From an uncultured Bacteroidales bacterium (lineage in GTDB: Bacteria > Bacteroidota > Bacteroidia > Bacteroidales > Bacteroidaceae), in the NCBI GenBank assembly GCA_945788445.1, contig CALZMA010000005.1:1-13551 (forward strand): a stretch of 13,551 bases of DNA, read 5' to 3'. Position numbers and translations under genes: made by a program. The notes under the pieces were generated by a model. It did not search any database. It saw only the letters and a program-made list of their open reading frames with translations, and was not told the DNA's origin. Within the stretch, counting starts at the first letter, position 1. Each line of letters starts with the position of its first letter. Below, piece after piece: positions 1 to 7,894 of the stretch.

Positions 1-663
1 AGTATATTCGCAGAATTTGCCAGCCCCTTCCTGCTTATTGTCAAAGGTTTGCTCGTCGGCATCATCGCTTCCGCCCCCATGGGGCCCGTCGGCATCCTCT
101 GCATCCAGCGTACCATGCAGAAAGGGCGCGCCTTCGGCATCGTGACGGGTGCAGGCGCGGCACTCAGCGACATCATCTACGCCTTGGTGACAGGTTTGGG
201 CATGTCGTTCGTGATGGACTTCATCGACAAGGAACAAAACATTTTCTGGCTCAAACTCCTCGGCAGCGTCATGCTCTTTGTGTTCGGCATCTACATGTTC
301 CGCACCGACCCGCGGAAGTGCATCCGCCCCACGCAGGGCAAGAAGGGTACCCTGCTGCACAACTTCACCACGGCTTTCCTCGTGACGCTTTCCAACCCCC
401 TCATCATTTTCCTCTTCATCGCCCTCTTCAACATGTTCACCTTCGTGGTGCCGGGCAACTTCTTCGGGCAGTGCGTGGGCTACCTCTCCATCGTGGCCGG
501 TGCCATGCTCTGGTGGCTCGGGCTGAGCTACGTAATCAACAAGATGAGGAGCAGCTTCGGCGTGAGGGGCATTCTCCGTCTCAACCGGTCCATCGGCACC
601 GTAGTGCTGGCGGCTTCGGTCATCTATGCGGCCATGACGCTCTTCAACCTCTCGCTCTATTGA
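1..663 (+). CDS. LysE/RhtB-family transporter (5' end outside window)
   Basis: Integral inner-membrane protein of the LysE/RhtB exporter superfamily, whose members export amino acids or related small molecules; the substrate here cannot be told. The frame is open from base 1 with no stop. A TTG at position 49 could serve as a start, but 16 hydrophobic codons in the same frame precede it, so the true start probably lies just left of the window and only a few residues are missing. The family signature SAPMGPVG comes early and is followed by about six hydrophobic segments, with a positively charged loop (RTDPRK) after the third. The gene ends 16 bases before the DUF4924 gene and is probably co-transcribed with it. 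Family assignment is firm; function is inferred only at superfamily level. Confidence 0.88.
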   Translation, partial: SIFAEFASPFLLIVKGLLVGIIASAPMGPVGILCIQRTMQKGRAFGIVTGAGAALSDIIYALVTGLGMSFVMDFIDKEQNIFWLKLLGSVMLFVFGIYMFRTDPRKCIRPTQGKKGTLLHNFTTAFLVTLSNPLIIFLFIALFNMFTFVVPGNFFGQCVGYLSIVAGAMLWWLGLSYVINKMRSSFGVRGILRLNRSIGTVVLAASVIYAAMTLFNLSLY

Positions 664-679
664 CCCAACGCTAACGGAT

Positions 680-1252
680 ATGATACAACTGGCCAACCAG
701 CTCCGCGACAAGAACCGCGCGGAATACATCCTCTACCTCTGGCAGATGGAAGACCTCATGCGAGGTTTCGACCTCGACGCCCAACGCATAGACCGCGAAT
801 GGCTCGCGAAGGCGCAACTCGGCGAGGAGGACCGAAAGGAGAACCAACAATGGTTCCGCGACCTCTGCGAGATGATGCGTGCTGAGGGCCTGCGCGAACG
901 GGGACACCTCCAAATCGCCCGCAATGCGCTCGAAGCACTGGCCGAACTCCATGCAGCACTGCTCCGCTCGCCCGAATTTCCCTACTACCGCGAAATGTAT
1001 TATAAGGTACTGCCCTACATCGTGGAAGTCCGCGCGAAAAACAAGCAGACGCAGCCGGACCGCCCCGAGGAAGGCGAACTGGAAATCTGTTTCGACATCC
1101 TCTACGGCGTACTCACCCTCCGCCTGTCCCAGCGCGCTGTGAGTCCCGAAACAGCCGCTGCGCAGAAAGACGTGAGCGCCCTGCTCGGAACGCTTTCGGA
1201 CTATTACCATCGCGGCCTGAGGGCGGAAAACCTGAAGTCCGGTGAGGAATAA
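680..1252 (+). CDS. DUF4924 family protein
   Basis: A 190-residue soluble, highly charged and probably all-helical protein without signal peptide or membrane segment. The N-terminus (QLRDKNRAEYILYLWQMED) resembles the Bacteroidetes-restricted DUF4924 family, which has no known biochemical function. No catalytic motif is visible. The ATG at 680 follows the exporter's stop by 16 bases, which suggests translational coupling, and rfbD follows after 114 bases. From memory, this DUF sits beside rfbD and prfC in other Bacteroidales genomes, so the association may be functional, but the sequence alone does not show how. The family call rests on recall of N-terminal similarity. Confidence 0.8.
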   Translation: MIQLANQLRDKNRAEYILYLWQMEDLMRGFDLDAQRIDREWLAKAQLGEEDRKENQQWFRDLCEMMRAEGLRERGHLQIARNALEALAELHAALLRSPEFPYYREMYYKVLPYIVEVRAKNKQTQPDRPEEGELEICFDILYGVLTLRLSQRAVSPETAAAQKDVSALLGTLSDYYHRGLRAENLKSGEE

Positions 1253-1332
1253 CGGCCGTAGCCCTTTGGCCTGCGCGACCTGCCAACCGTTCCCTCTCCC
1301 CCAACCCCATTCTTCAACCGATAACTAACAGC

Positions 1333-1345
1333 GGCGCCCTGCGCC
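1333..1345. repeat. GGCGC-CCT-GCGCC mini-hairpin upstream of rfbD
   Basis: A 5-bp inverted repeat with a 3-base loop, ending 21 bases before the rfbD start codon. The same GCGC-N3-GCGC pattern recurs in the leaders of nadC, the histidine kinase gene and kdsB. Its role is unknown. Confidence 0.45.
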
Positions 1346-1366
1346 CACATACAATAGCGAACGTTC

Positions 1367-2224
1367 ATGAAACATATTTTAGTGACCGGTGCCAACGGTC
1401 AGCTCGGCAACGAGCTTCGGCTCCTTGCCCCGCAATACGCCGAGAGCTGTCAATTCTTCTTCACCGACGTGCAGGAACTCGACATCACGGACCGCAAAGC
1501 CATCTATGCCTTCATCGAAAACAACCGCATCGACACGGTGGTGAACTGCGCCGCCTTCACGGCTGTGGACAAGGCCGAAAGCGAACCCGAACTTTGCGAC
1601 CTCCTCAACCACATCGCCCCGGGTTATCTCGCCGAGGCCGTAGCCGCACAGGGCGGCACGATGGTGCAGGTGTCGACCGACTACGTATTTGACGGAGAAG
1701 GCTGCGTGCCCTACCGCGAGGAAGACCCCACGAACCCGCAGGGCGTCTACGGACGCACGAAGCTGGAGGGCGAAGAGGCCGTCATCCGTCAGTGCGCGGG
1801 CTCGATGGTCATACGCACGGCCTGGCTCTACTCCACCTTCGGACAGAACTTTGTGAAAACCATGCTCCGCCTCGGTCGCGAACGCGAAAGCCTCGGCGTA
1901 GTCTTTGACCAAATCGGTTCGCCCACCTACGCCCGCGACCTGGCACAGGCCATCCTCACGGCCATCGACAAGGGCATCGTGCCCGGTGTCTACCACTTCA
2001 CGAACGAAGGTGTCTGCTCCTGGTACGACTTCACGCGGGCCATCCACCGCATCGCGGGCATCACCGGCTGCAAGGTGTCGCCCATCCACACGGCCGACTA
2101 CCCCGTGCCCGCCAAGCGTCCCCACTACTCGGTGCTCGACAAGAGCAAGATCAAGTCGGCCTACGGCATTGACATCCGCTGGTGGGAGGATGCGCTAAAA
2201 GAATGTATGGAGGGCCTCCACTGA
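1367..2224 (+). CDS. rfbD: dTDP-4-dehydrorhamnose reductase RfbD (RmlD)
   Basis: Catalyses the last step of dTDP-L-rhamnose synthesis, the NAD(P)H-dependent reduction of dTDP-4-dehydro-L-rhamnose, in the cytoplasm; the product feeds surface polysaccharide assembly. The 285 residues match the usual length. An extended-SDR Rossmann fold is clear: TGANGQLG at residues 7-14 binds the dinucleotide, STDYVFDG lies at 103-110, and the catalytic YxxxK is Y128-GRT-K132. The family segment [11 protein letters not shown] is intact. rfbA, rfbB and rfbC are not in the window, so the rest of the pathway must be encoded elsewhere. The ATG at 1367 is the only sensible start because the SDR motif begins at residue 7. 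Confidence 0.95.
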   Translation: MKHILVTGANGQLGNELRLLAPQYAESCQFFFTDVQELDITDRKAIYAFIENNRIDTVVNCAAFTAVDKAESEPELCDLLNHIAPGYLAEAVAAQGGTMVQVSTDYVFDGEGCVPYREEDPTNPQGVYGRTKLEGEEAVIRQCAGSMVIRTAWLYSTFGQNFVKTMLRLGRERESLGVVFDQIGSPTYARDLAQAILTAIDKGIVPGVYHFTNEGVCSWYDFTRAIHRIAGITGCKVSPIHTADYPVPAKRPHYSVLDKSKIKSAYGIDIRWWEDALKECMEGLH

Positions 2225-2315
2225 CTCCTGCCCGCCGCTCCGCGCCAATGGTTGCGGCCTCGACGTTCCTTCCTTTTCCTCACCTCCAAAAACTAAAACA
2301 AAACCCATACTGTAC

Positions 2316-3884
2316 ATGACCCCAGAAATAGCTCGCCGACGCACATTCGCCATCATCTCCCACCCCGATGCGGGTAAGACGACGCTCACCGAAAAACTCC
2401 TGCTCTTCGGTGGACAAATCCAGGTGGCCGGCGCTGTCAAGAACAACAAAATCAAGAAGACGGCTACCTCCGACTGGATGGAAATCGAAAAGCAGCGCGG
2501 TATCTCCGTGACTACGTCCGTGATGGAGTTTGACTACAACGACTACAAGGTGAACATCCTCGACACCCCGGGCCACCAGGACTTTGCCGAAGACACCTTC
2601 CGCACGCTGACGGCCGTGGACTCTGCCATTATCGTTGTGGACAGTGCGAAGGGCGTGGAAAACCAGACGCGCAAACTGATGACCGTTTGCCGAATGCGCA
2701 AAACGCCCGTGATTGTCTTCGTGAACAAAATGGACCGCGAAGGCCGGGACCCCTTCGACCTGCTCGACGAGCTGGAGGGCGAACTCCAAATCAAGGTGCG
2801 CCCGCTCTCCTGGCCCATCAACCAGGGGCAGCGCTTCAAGGGTGTGTATAACATCTACGAGCAACAGCTGAACCTCTTCGCCGCCGACAAGCAAAAGGTG
2901 ACGGAAAAGGTGGCCGTGGACATCCACAGCGACGAGCTCGAAGCACACGTGGGTGAACAGGACGCGGAAAAACTCCGCGAAGACCTCGAACTCGTTGACG
3001 GTGTCTACCCCGAATTTTCGCAAGAGGAATACCTGCGCGCAGAAGTCGCCCCCGTCTTCTTCGGTTCGGCGCTGAACAACTTCGGCGTGAAGGAACTCCT
3101 GGACTGCTTCGTGAAGATTGCGCCCTGTCCGCGCCCCACCTTGGCCGAGGAGAGAACCGTTGAACCAGAGGAAGAGAAGTTTACGGGATTTATCTTCAAA
3201 ATCACTGCAAATATCGACCCCAACCACCGCTCCTGCATCGCCTTCTGCAAGGTGTGCTCGGGACGCTTCGAGCGCGGAAAACCCTACCTCCACGTGCGCG
3301 ACGGCAAGCAGATGCGCTTCTCCTCCCCCACCCAGTTCATGGCCCAGCGAAAGAGCACCATCGACGAGGCTTGGGCGGGCGACATTGTGGGTCTGCCCGA
3401 CAACGGCACTTTCAAAATAGGCGACACGCTGACCGAAGGCGAACAGCTCCACTTCCGCGGACTGCCCTCCTTCTCGCCCGAACTCTTCAAGTACATCGAG
3501 AATGCCGACCCCATGAAGACCAAGCAGCTCAACAAGGGCATCGAACAGCTCATGGACGAGGGTGTGGCCCAGCTCTTCGTGAACCAGTTCAACGGCCGCA
3601 AAATCATCGGTACGGTGGGCCAGCTCCAGTTCGAAGTCATCCAGTACCGCCTCGAAAACGAATACAACGCGAAATGCCGCTGGGAACCCGTCCACCTCTA
3701 CAAAGCCTGCTGGATTGAAAGCGACAACGAGGCGGAACTCGAGAACTTCAAGAAACGCAAGTACCAGTACATGGCCAAGGACCGCGAGGGCCGCGACGTG
3801 TTCCTCGCCGACTCGGGCTATGTGCTCCAAATGGCACAGCAAGACTTTGAGCACATCCGTTTTCACTTCACGAGCGAATTCTGA
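2316..3884 (+). CDS. prfC: Peptide chain release factor 3 (RF3)
   Basis: Translational GTPase that removes RF1/RF2 from the ribosome after peptide release; not needed for every termination event. At 522 residues it is close to E. coli RF3. All G motifs are canonical: SHPDAGKT (15-22), switch I RGISVTTS (61-68), DTPGH (83-87, with the catalytic histidine) and NKMD (137-140). The RF3-specific block [17 protein letters not shown] and the C-terminal [18 protein letters not shown] are present. An A-rich leader without Shine-Dalgarno precedes the ATG, as is usual in Bacteroidetes. It lies 91 bases after rfbD with no terminator seen between them. It makes a useful contrast with the degenerate EF-G paralogue at 8007-10166. 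Confidence 0.97.
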   Translation: MTPEIARRRTFAIISHPDAGKTTLTEKLLLFGGQIQVAGAVKNNKIKKTATSDWMEIEKQRGISVTTSVMEFDYNDYKVNILDTPGHQDFAEDTFRTLTAVDSAIIVVDSAKGVENQTRKLMTVCRMRKTPVIVFVNKMDREGRDPFDLLDELEGELQIKVRPLSWPINQGQRFKGVYNIYEQQLNLFAADKQKVTEKVAVDIHSDELEAHVGEQDAEKLREDLELVDGVYPEFSQEEYLRAEVAPVFFGSALNNFGVKELLDCFVKIAPCPRPTLAEERTVEPEEEKFTGFIFKITANIDPNHRSCIAFCKVCSGRFERGKPYLHVRDGKQMRFSSPTQFMAQRKSTIDEAWAGDIVGLPDNGTFKIGDTLTEGEQLHFRGLPSFSPELFKYIENADPMKTKQLNKGIEQLMDEGVAQLFVNQFNGRKIIGTVGQLQFEVIQYRLENEYNAKCRWEPVHLYKACWIESDNEAELENFKKRKYQYMAKDREGRDVFLADSGYVLQMAQQDFEHIRFHFTSEF

Positions 3885-3937
3885 TGCCCTCCCGCTACTG
3901 CACCCTTTCCCCAAACAACCATAAACCCATTTAAACC

Positions 3938-3950
3938 GGCGCGCTGCGCC
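3938..3950. repeat. GGCGC-GCT-GCGCC mini-hairpin upstream of nadC
   Basis: A 5-bp inverted repeat with a 3-base loop, ending 10 bases before the nadC start codon. Second of four intergenic occurrences of GCGC-N3-GCGC. So close to the start, it could affect ribosome access, but this is conjecture. Confidence 0.45.
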
Positions 3951-3960
3951 ACCCCCTATC

Positions 3961-4812
3961 ATGTACACTGTAGACGAACTCAACGACCGATTGATTGACC
4001 TCTCCTTCTCGGAGGACATTGGCGACGGTGACCACACCACCCTTTGCTGCATTCCCGAAGATGCCGAAGGTGCATCGAAACTCCTTATCAAAGAAGAAGG
4101 CATCCTCGCCGGCATGCGCGTGGCACGGCAGGTGTTCAACTGCTTCGACCCCACGCTGAAGGTAGAACAATTCATCGAAGACGGCGCACACGTGAAGCCC
4201 GGCGACGTGGCCATGGTGGTGCGCGGCAAGGTGCGCTCCCTGCTCCAGACGGAACGCCTCATGCTCAACATCATGCAGCGCATGAGCGGCATCGCCACCA
4301 TGACGAACCGCTACGTGAAGCGCCTGGAAGGCACGAACACCCGTGTGCTCGACACCCGCAAGACAACGCCGGGCATGCGTATGCTCGAGAAGGAGGCCGT
4401 GAAGATCGGCGGCGGCGTGAACCACCGCATCGGCCTCTTCGACATGATTTTGCTCAAGGACAACCACGTGGACTTCTGCGGTGGCATCAGCGCTGCCCTC
4501 GACCGCTGCGCCGCTTACCAGAAGGAAAAGGGACTGAACCTGAAGGTGGAAATCGAATGCCGCACCTTCGACGAAATCAAGGAGGTGATGGCCCACGGCG
4601 GTGCTGACCGCATCATGCTCGACAACTTCTCGGTCGAAGACACGCGCAAGGCCGTGGAACTCATCGACCACAAGTTTGAAACGGAATCGAGCGGCGGCAT
4701 CACGTTCGACACGCTCCGCGACTATGCCGAAACGGGCGTGGACTTCATCTCCGTGGGTGCGCTCACCCACTCGGTGAAGGGCCTCGACATGTCCTTTAAG
4801 GCAACGGAATAA
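3961..4812 (+). CDS. nadC: Nicotinate-nucleotide pyrophosphorylase (quinolinate phosphoribosyltransferase)
   Basis: Converts quinolinate and PRPP into nicotinate mononucleotide, CO2 and pyrophosphate in de novo NAD synthesis. The 283 residues fit the family. Visible hallmarks are EDIGDGDHT near the N-terminus (18-26), ER (98-99) and NIMQRMSGIAT in the substrate region, DTRKTTPG (131-138), HR (155-156), KDNH (166-169), VEIEC with acidic residues 197/199, the LDNF barrel strand (220-223) and the closing SVGALTHS. No active-site residue appears lost. nadA and nadB are not nearby. The peptidase gene starts 30 bases downstream, so the two may share a transcript, with no obvious metabolic link. Confidence 0.97.
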   Translation: MYTVDELNDRLIDLSFSEDIGDGDHTTLCCIPEDAEGASKLLIKEEGILAGMRVARQVFNCFDPTLKVEQFIEDGAHVKPGDVAMVVRGKVRSLLQTERLMLNIMQRMSGIATMTNRYVKRLEGTNTRVLDTRKTTPGMRMLEKEAVKIGGGVNHRIGLFDMILLKDNHVDFCGGISAALDRCAAYQKEKGLNLKVEIECRTFDEIKEVMAHGGADRIMLDNFSVEDTRKAVELIDHKFETESSGGITFDTLRDYAETGVDFISVGALTHSVKGLDMSFKATE

Positions 4813-4842
4813 AACAGCTCAAAACCAAGTAAGATTAAGAAG

Positions 4843-6492
4843 ATGACGATAAGCAAGAAATGGGGGATTCTCCTGCTGCTGGCCGTGCTGGCAGCTCCCG
4901 TGGCCCAAGCCTGCACGAGTTTCCTCGTGGGCAAGAAAGCCTCGGCCTGCGGTTCCGCCTTCATCACCTATAACCAGGACAGCTACGGCATGTTCGGCCG
5001 TCTCCTCTACTACCCGGCTGCCGACCACGCTCCGGGCACGATGCGCCGCATCGTGGACGGTGACACGAACACCTTCCACGGGGAGATTGCCGAAGCACCC
5101 CACACCTACGCCGTGATGGGCTACATCAACGAGCACCAGGTGGCCATCACCGAGACGACTTTCGGCGGACGCGAAGAACTCGTGGACCCGAAGGGCATTC
5201 TGGACTATGTGAGCCTGATGACCGTGGCGCTCCAGCGCTCCCGCACGGCCCGCGAGGCCATCGACGTGATGACGAGCCTCGTGCAGGAATACGGCTACGC
5301 CTCGGAGGGCGAAAGTTTCTCCATTGCGGACCCGAACGAGGTGTGGATTCTCGAAATGATCGGCAAGGGGCCGAACGAGAAGGGGGCCGTGTGGGTAGCC
5401 GTGCGCATCCCCGACGACTGCATCTCCTGCCACGCCAACCAAAGCCGCATCCACCGCTTCGACCTCAAGGACAAGAAGAATGTGCGCTACGCCAAGGATG
5501 TCATCTCCTTTGCCCGCAAGCAAGGATTCTTCGACGGCAAGGACGCTGAGTTCTCCTTCGCCGATGCCTATGCTCCCGCCAACTTCGGCGCACTGCGCTA
5601 CTGCGAGGCCCGCGTGTGGAGCTTCTACAACAAATGGGTGGACGGCATGGACCGCTACCTCGATGCTGTGGACGGCAAGCACATTGGCCAGACCGAACCC
5701 ATGCCGCTCTACATGAAGCCGAAGCAGAAGCTCTCGCTCGCCGACGTGATGAACTCCATGCGCGACCACTACGAGGGCACGCCCTTCGACGTGACGCAGG
5801 ACGTGGGCGCCGGTCCCTACTGCGCCCCCTACCGCCCCACGCCGCTGGCTTGGGAACACGAGGGCAAGAAGTATTTCAACGAGCGCCCCATTTCCACACA
5901 GCAGACGGCGGGCACCTACGTCATCCAGGTGCGCGACTTCCTGCCCAACGAGATTGGCGGCGTGCTCTGGTTCGGCAACGACGACCCGAACATGGTAGCC
6001 TACACGCCGGTCTACTGCTGTGCAAAGTCAGCTCCTGCGTGCTACGACCCGAAGGACGCCAACGACGTGACCTTCTCCTGGCAGTCGGCCTTCTGGGTGG
6101 AGAACTGGGTGGCGAACATGACCTATCCGCGCTATTCACAGCTCTTCCCCTCGCTCAAGGAGGCCCGCGAAGAACTGGAAAAGGACTTCATCGCCTACCA
6201 GGCAACCGTGGAGAAGCAAGCGGCCGAACTCCTCCGCTACGATGCCGACCGCGCCGTGGCCTACCTCACGGACTATTCCCACTCCTGCGCCAGCCGCATG
6301 ATGGACCGCTGGATCAAGCTCGGACAGTACCTCATCGTGAAGTACAACGACCAGACTGTGAAGCCCGAAACGGACGGCAAGTTTGACCTCACCCCCGACG
6401 GACTCGCCGTACCTCCCCAGCGCCCGGGCTTCAGCGAGGAGTACAAAAAGGTCATTATCAAGGAAACGGGCGAAAAGTACCGCGTACCCTAA
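4843..6492 (+). CDS. Secreted C69-family (Ntn-hydrolase) dipeptidase
   Basis: Peptidase family C69 (PepD-like, PF03577), which cleaves dipeptides with an N-terminal nucleophile cysteine. The 549-residue product starts with a signal peptide: KK at 5-6, a hydrophobic core around 8-18, and the cleavage motif AQA ending at residue 23. Cleavage there would leave Cys24 as the mature N-terminus, followed by TSFLVGKKAS and GS...NQD, which match the family's nucleophile region. HANQSRI (197-203) is another family signature. The residues before C24 are not a lipobox, so an envelope or secreted enzyme rather than a lipoprotein is expected. Likely role: breakdown of peptides outside the cytoplasm by an amino-acid-fermenting bacterium. 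Substrate specificity cannot be read from the sequence. Confidence 0.93.
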   Translation: MTISKKWGILLLLAVLAAPVAQACTSFLVGKKASACGSAFITYNQDSYGMFGRLLYYPAADHAPGTMRRIVDGDTNTFHGEIAEAPHTYAVMGYINEHQVAITETTFGGREELVDPKGILDYVSLMTVALQRSRTAREAIDVMTSLVQEYGYASEGESFSIADPNEVWILEMIGKGPNEKGAVWVAVRIPDDCISCHANQSRIHRFDLKDKKNVRYAKDVISFARKQGFFDGKDAEFSFADAYAPANFGALRYCEARVWSFYNKWVDGMDRYLDAVDGKHIGQTEPMPLYMKPKQKLSLADVMNSMRDHYEGTPFDVTQDVGAGPYCAPYRPTPLAWEHEGKKYFNERPISTQQTAGTYVIQVRDFLPNEIGGVLWFGNDDPNMVAYTPVYCCAKSAPACYDPKDANDVTFSWQSAFWVENWVANMTYPRYSQLFPSLKEAREELEKDFIAYQATVEKQAAELLRYDADRAVAYLTDYSHSCASRMMDRWIKLGQYLIVKYNDQTVKPETDGKFDLTPDGLAVPPQRPGFSEEYKKVIIKETGEKYRVP

Positions 6493-6501
6493 CCTGTGTG
6501 G

Positions 6502-6532
6502 GGTTATGAGAAATAAGGTTATGAGGTTATAA
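6502..6532 (+). repeat. Three GGTTAT(G/A)A direct repeats
   Basis: GGTTATGAG occurs at 6502-6510 and 6517-6525, and GGTTATAA at 6525-6532. The last two units form the left arm of the stem-loop described at 6515-6586. Similar strings of GGTTAT units are, from memory, common in intergenic DNA of Bacteroidales. Confidence 0.6.
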
Positions 6533-6586
6533 TGTCACTGGCTGCGGGCAATGCCCTGAAGCCGTACTTTATAACCTTGTAACCTT
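6515..6586. repeat. 18-bp inverted repeat / stem-loop after the peptidase gene
   Basis: Arm 6515-6532 pairs with 6569-6586 over 18 positions without a bulge; sixteen pairs are Watson-Crick and two are G-U wobbles in RNA. The 36-base loop contains GGGC-AAT-GCCC (6545-6555), flanked by GGCT (6540-6543) and AGCC (6560-6563), which can pair as well. The element starts 23 bases after the stop codon. It could end the nadC-peptidase transcript or be a remnant of an interspersed palindromic repeat. The stem is A/T-rich and the following T-run is interrupted by C, so it is not a textbook intrinsic terminator. Confidence 0.65.
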
Positions 6587-6639
6587 TCTCCTTTTAATCC
6601 CTTCCTGTTTTCTTCCAACTTTATCCCTTCTTTTCTCTT
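6583..6639 (+). other. Pyrimidine tract in the histidine kinase leader
   Basis: Of 57 bases only six are purines (AA, G, AA, A); the rest are C and T. It lies between the stem-loop and the kinase start. In RNA it would be an unstructured C/U-rich stretch. It could serve Rho loading or ribosome access, but neither can be shown from sequence. Confidence 0.5.
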
Positions 6640-6644
6640 AACCC

Positions 6645-6667
6645 GCGCTTTGCGCACATTGCAAAGC
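6645..6667. repeat. Nested inverted repeats just upstream of the kinase start
   Basis: GCGC-TTT-GCGC (6645-6655) is the third intergenic copy of the GCGC-N3-GCGC motif. Overlapping it, GCTTTGC (6647-6653) and GCAAAGC (6661-6667) form a perfect 7-bp inverted repeat with a 7-base spacer. The two hairpins exclude each other. The second ends 17 bases before the ATG, where an operator or translational hairpin could act; no regulator is known. Confidence 0.45.
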
Positions 6668-6684
6668 ACGCAGCCCTGCCGCCC

Positions 6685-7857
6685 ATGCAAGCCCTCACCA
6701 ACCGACTGCGCAAAATTAAATGGTGCCTTGTAATTGCCACCGCCATTGTTTCGGTGGGCTCACTCGTCTACTCCCACCGCCTCACGAACCAACTGCTGGA
6801 AGAGGAGGTGGGCAAGATGGAAGTGTGGGCCGAAGCCATGCGCTCCTTCACGGCGGCCGACGAGCACACCGACCTGGCCCTTGTGCTGAAGGTCATGGGC
6901 AGTAACCACACCATCCCCGTGGTGGTGCTCGATGCACGGGGCAACGTCATAGCCTCCCGCAACCTGCGCCCCAATCCCGAAGGCAAGGATTCCCTCCAGA
7001 TTTTGCAGGACGTCGTCGCACGCATGAAGGCCGAGGGGCACTGCATGAACATCGACATTTCGCCCGAAAAGACGGCGGGCAGCAAACCCGAATACATCCA
7101 TCTATATTATACGGAGTCCGTAATGCTCCGCCGCCTCACGCTCTACCCCTACGCCCAGCTCGGCCTCGTGGCCCTCGTGGTAATCGCCGCCTTGGTGGCC
7201 CTGCTGGCCTCGAAGCGCGCAGAACAAAACCGCGTCTGGGTGGGACTTTCCCGCGAAACCGCCCACCAGCTTGGCACGCCCATTTCTGCCCTCATGGCTT
7301 GGAGCGAAGTGCTGCGCGACACCTATCCCGACGACCCCTTGCTCCCCGAAATGGACAAGGACGTGCGGCGGCTGCAACTGATTGCGGAGCGTTTCTCCAA
7401 AATCGGCTCCACGCCCGAACTCGAGGTGACCGACCTCCGCCCGCTCCTCCAGAACGTCACCGACTACATGCGCAAGCGTACCTCGCAGAAGGTCAGCTTC
7501 AGTCTAACGCTCCCGCCCCACCCCCTGCCGGCCCGTGTATGTCCCCCGCTCTTCGAGTGGGTGGTGGAGAACCTCTGCAAGAATGCCGTCGATGCCATGG
7601 AAGCCCGCGGCAGCATCTCGATTGCGGCAGAGGCACATCCGCGTGGCGCACGCATCCTCCTCACCGACACGGGGCGCGGCATTCCCCACCGCCACTTCAA
7701 GGCGGTTTTCAAGCCCGGCTTTACCACCAAGAAGCGCGGCTGGGGACTCGGACTCTCGCTCGCCAAGCGCATTATCCAGGAGTATCACCACGGCCATATT
7801 TTCGTAAAACAAAGCACACTCGGGCAAGGTACGACCTTCGAAATCGATTTTTTCTGA
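6685..7857 (+). CDS. Orphan sensor histidine kinase, HQLGTP type
   Basis: A 390-residue inner-membrane histidine kinase. TM1 is at about residues 13-30 and TM2 at about 155-175. Between them lies an extracytoplasmic sensor of about 125 residues containing IPVVVLDARGNVIASRNL, as in small PAS/Cache-like folds; no HAMP domain is visible. The H-box is ETAHQLGTPIS with H194. The ATPase domain has the N-box ENLCKNAVDA (295-304), G1 DTGRG (328-332), the F-box FKPGFTTK and G2 GWGLGLSLAK (352-361), all intact. No response regulator gene lies beside it, so the partner is unknown. It belongs to a kinase type I recall as widespread in Bacteroidetes. fusA2 starts 149 bases downstream behind a separate promoter-like sequence. 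The first ATG, at 6685, gives a normal N-terminus (RLRKIKW before TM1). Confidence 0.93.
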   Translation: MQALTNRLRKIKWCLVIATAIVSVGSLVYSHRLTNQLLEEEVGKMEVWAEAMRSFTAADEHTDLALVLKVMGSNHTIPVVVLDARGNVIASRNLRPNPEGKDSLQILQDVVARMKAEGHCMNIDISPEKTAGSKPEYIHLYYTESVMLRRLTLYPYAQLGLVALVVIAALVALLASKRAEQNRVWVGLSRETAHQLGTPISALMAWSEVLRDTYPDDPLLPEMDKDVRRLQLIAERFSKIGSTPELEVTDLRPLLQNVTDYMRKRTSQKVSFSLTLPPHPLPARVCPPLFEWVVENLCKNAVDAMEARGSISIAAEAHPRGARILLTDTGRGIPHRHFKAVFKPGFTTKKRGWGLGLSLAKRIIQEYHHGHIFVKQSTLGQGTTFEIDFF

Positions 7858-7867
7858 AAAATATTTT
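7841..7867. promoter_or_regulatory. Two A/T-rich 10-bp palindromes upstream of fusA2
   Basis: AAATCGATTT (7841-7850) lies in the last codons of the kinase gene. AAAATATTTT (7858-7867) begins right after its stop codon and overlaps the proposed -33 box. Both are perfect palindromes. The first is centred some 20 bases upstream of the -33 element, a position suited to an activator. Chance A/T-rich symmetry cannot be excluded. Confidence 0.35.
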
Positions 7868-7894
7868 GCCCATAAAACAGAAAAGTTTAATTTG
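7864..7894 (+). promoter_or_regulatory. Bacteroidetes-type promoter for fusA2
   Basis: A -33 box TTTG (7865-7868, preceded by another T) is followed after an 18-base spacer by TTAATTTG (7887-7894), one mismatch from the Bacteroidetes -7 consensus TAnnTTTG. Transcription would begin just downstream and give a 5' leader of roughly 105 bases, which contains the short inverted repeat CAAAG-C-CTTTG (7948-7958). This is the only such pair I see between the kinase gene and fusA2. Confidence 0.55.

Noticed and set aside
1253..1366. Possible promoter or terminator between the DUF4924 gene and rfbD
   Set aside because: No TTTG/TAnnTTTG pair and no stable hairpin with a T-run was found; the genes are probably co-transcribed.
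2280..4301. Open frame of 673 codons on the minus strand across prfC and into nadC
   Set aside because: It lies opposite two certain genes. Such antisense frames arise from G+C-rich third codon positions. Its Val/His/Glu-rich product resembles no family.
5588..5598. GCGC-ACT-GCGC inside the peptidase gene
   Set aside because: It spells ordinary Gly-Ala-Leu-Arg codons in a G+C-rich gene and is explained by coding sequence.
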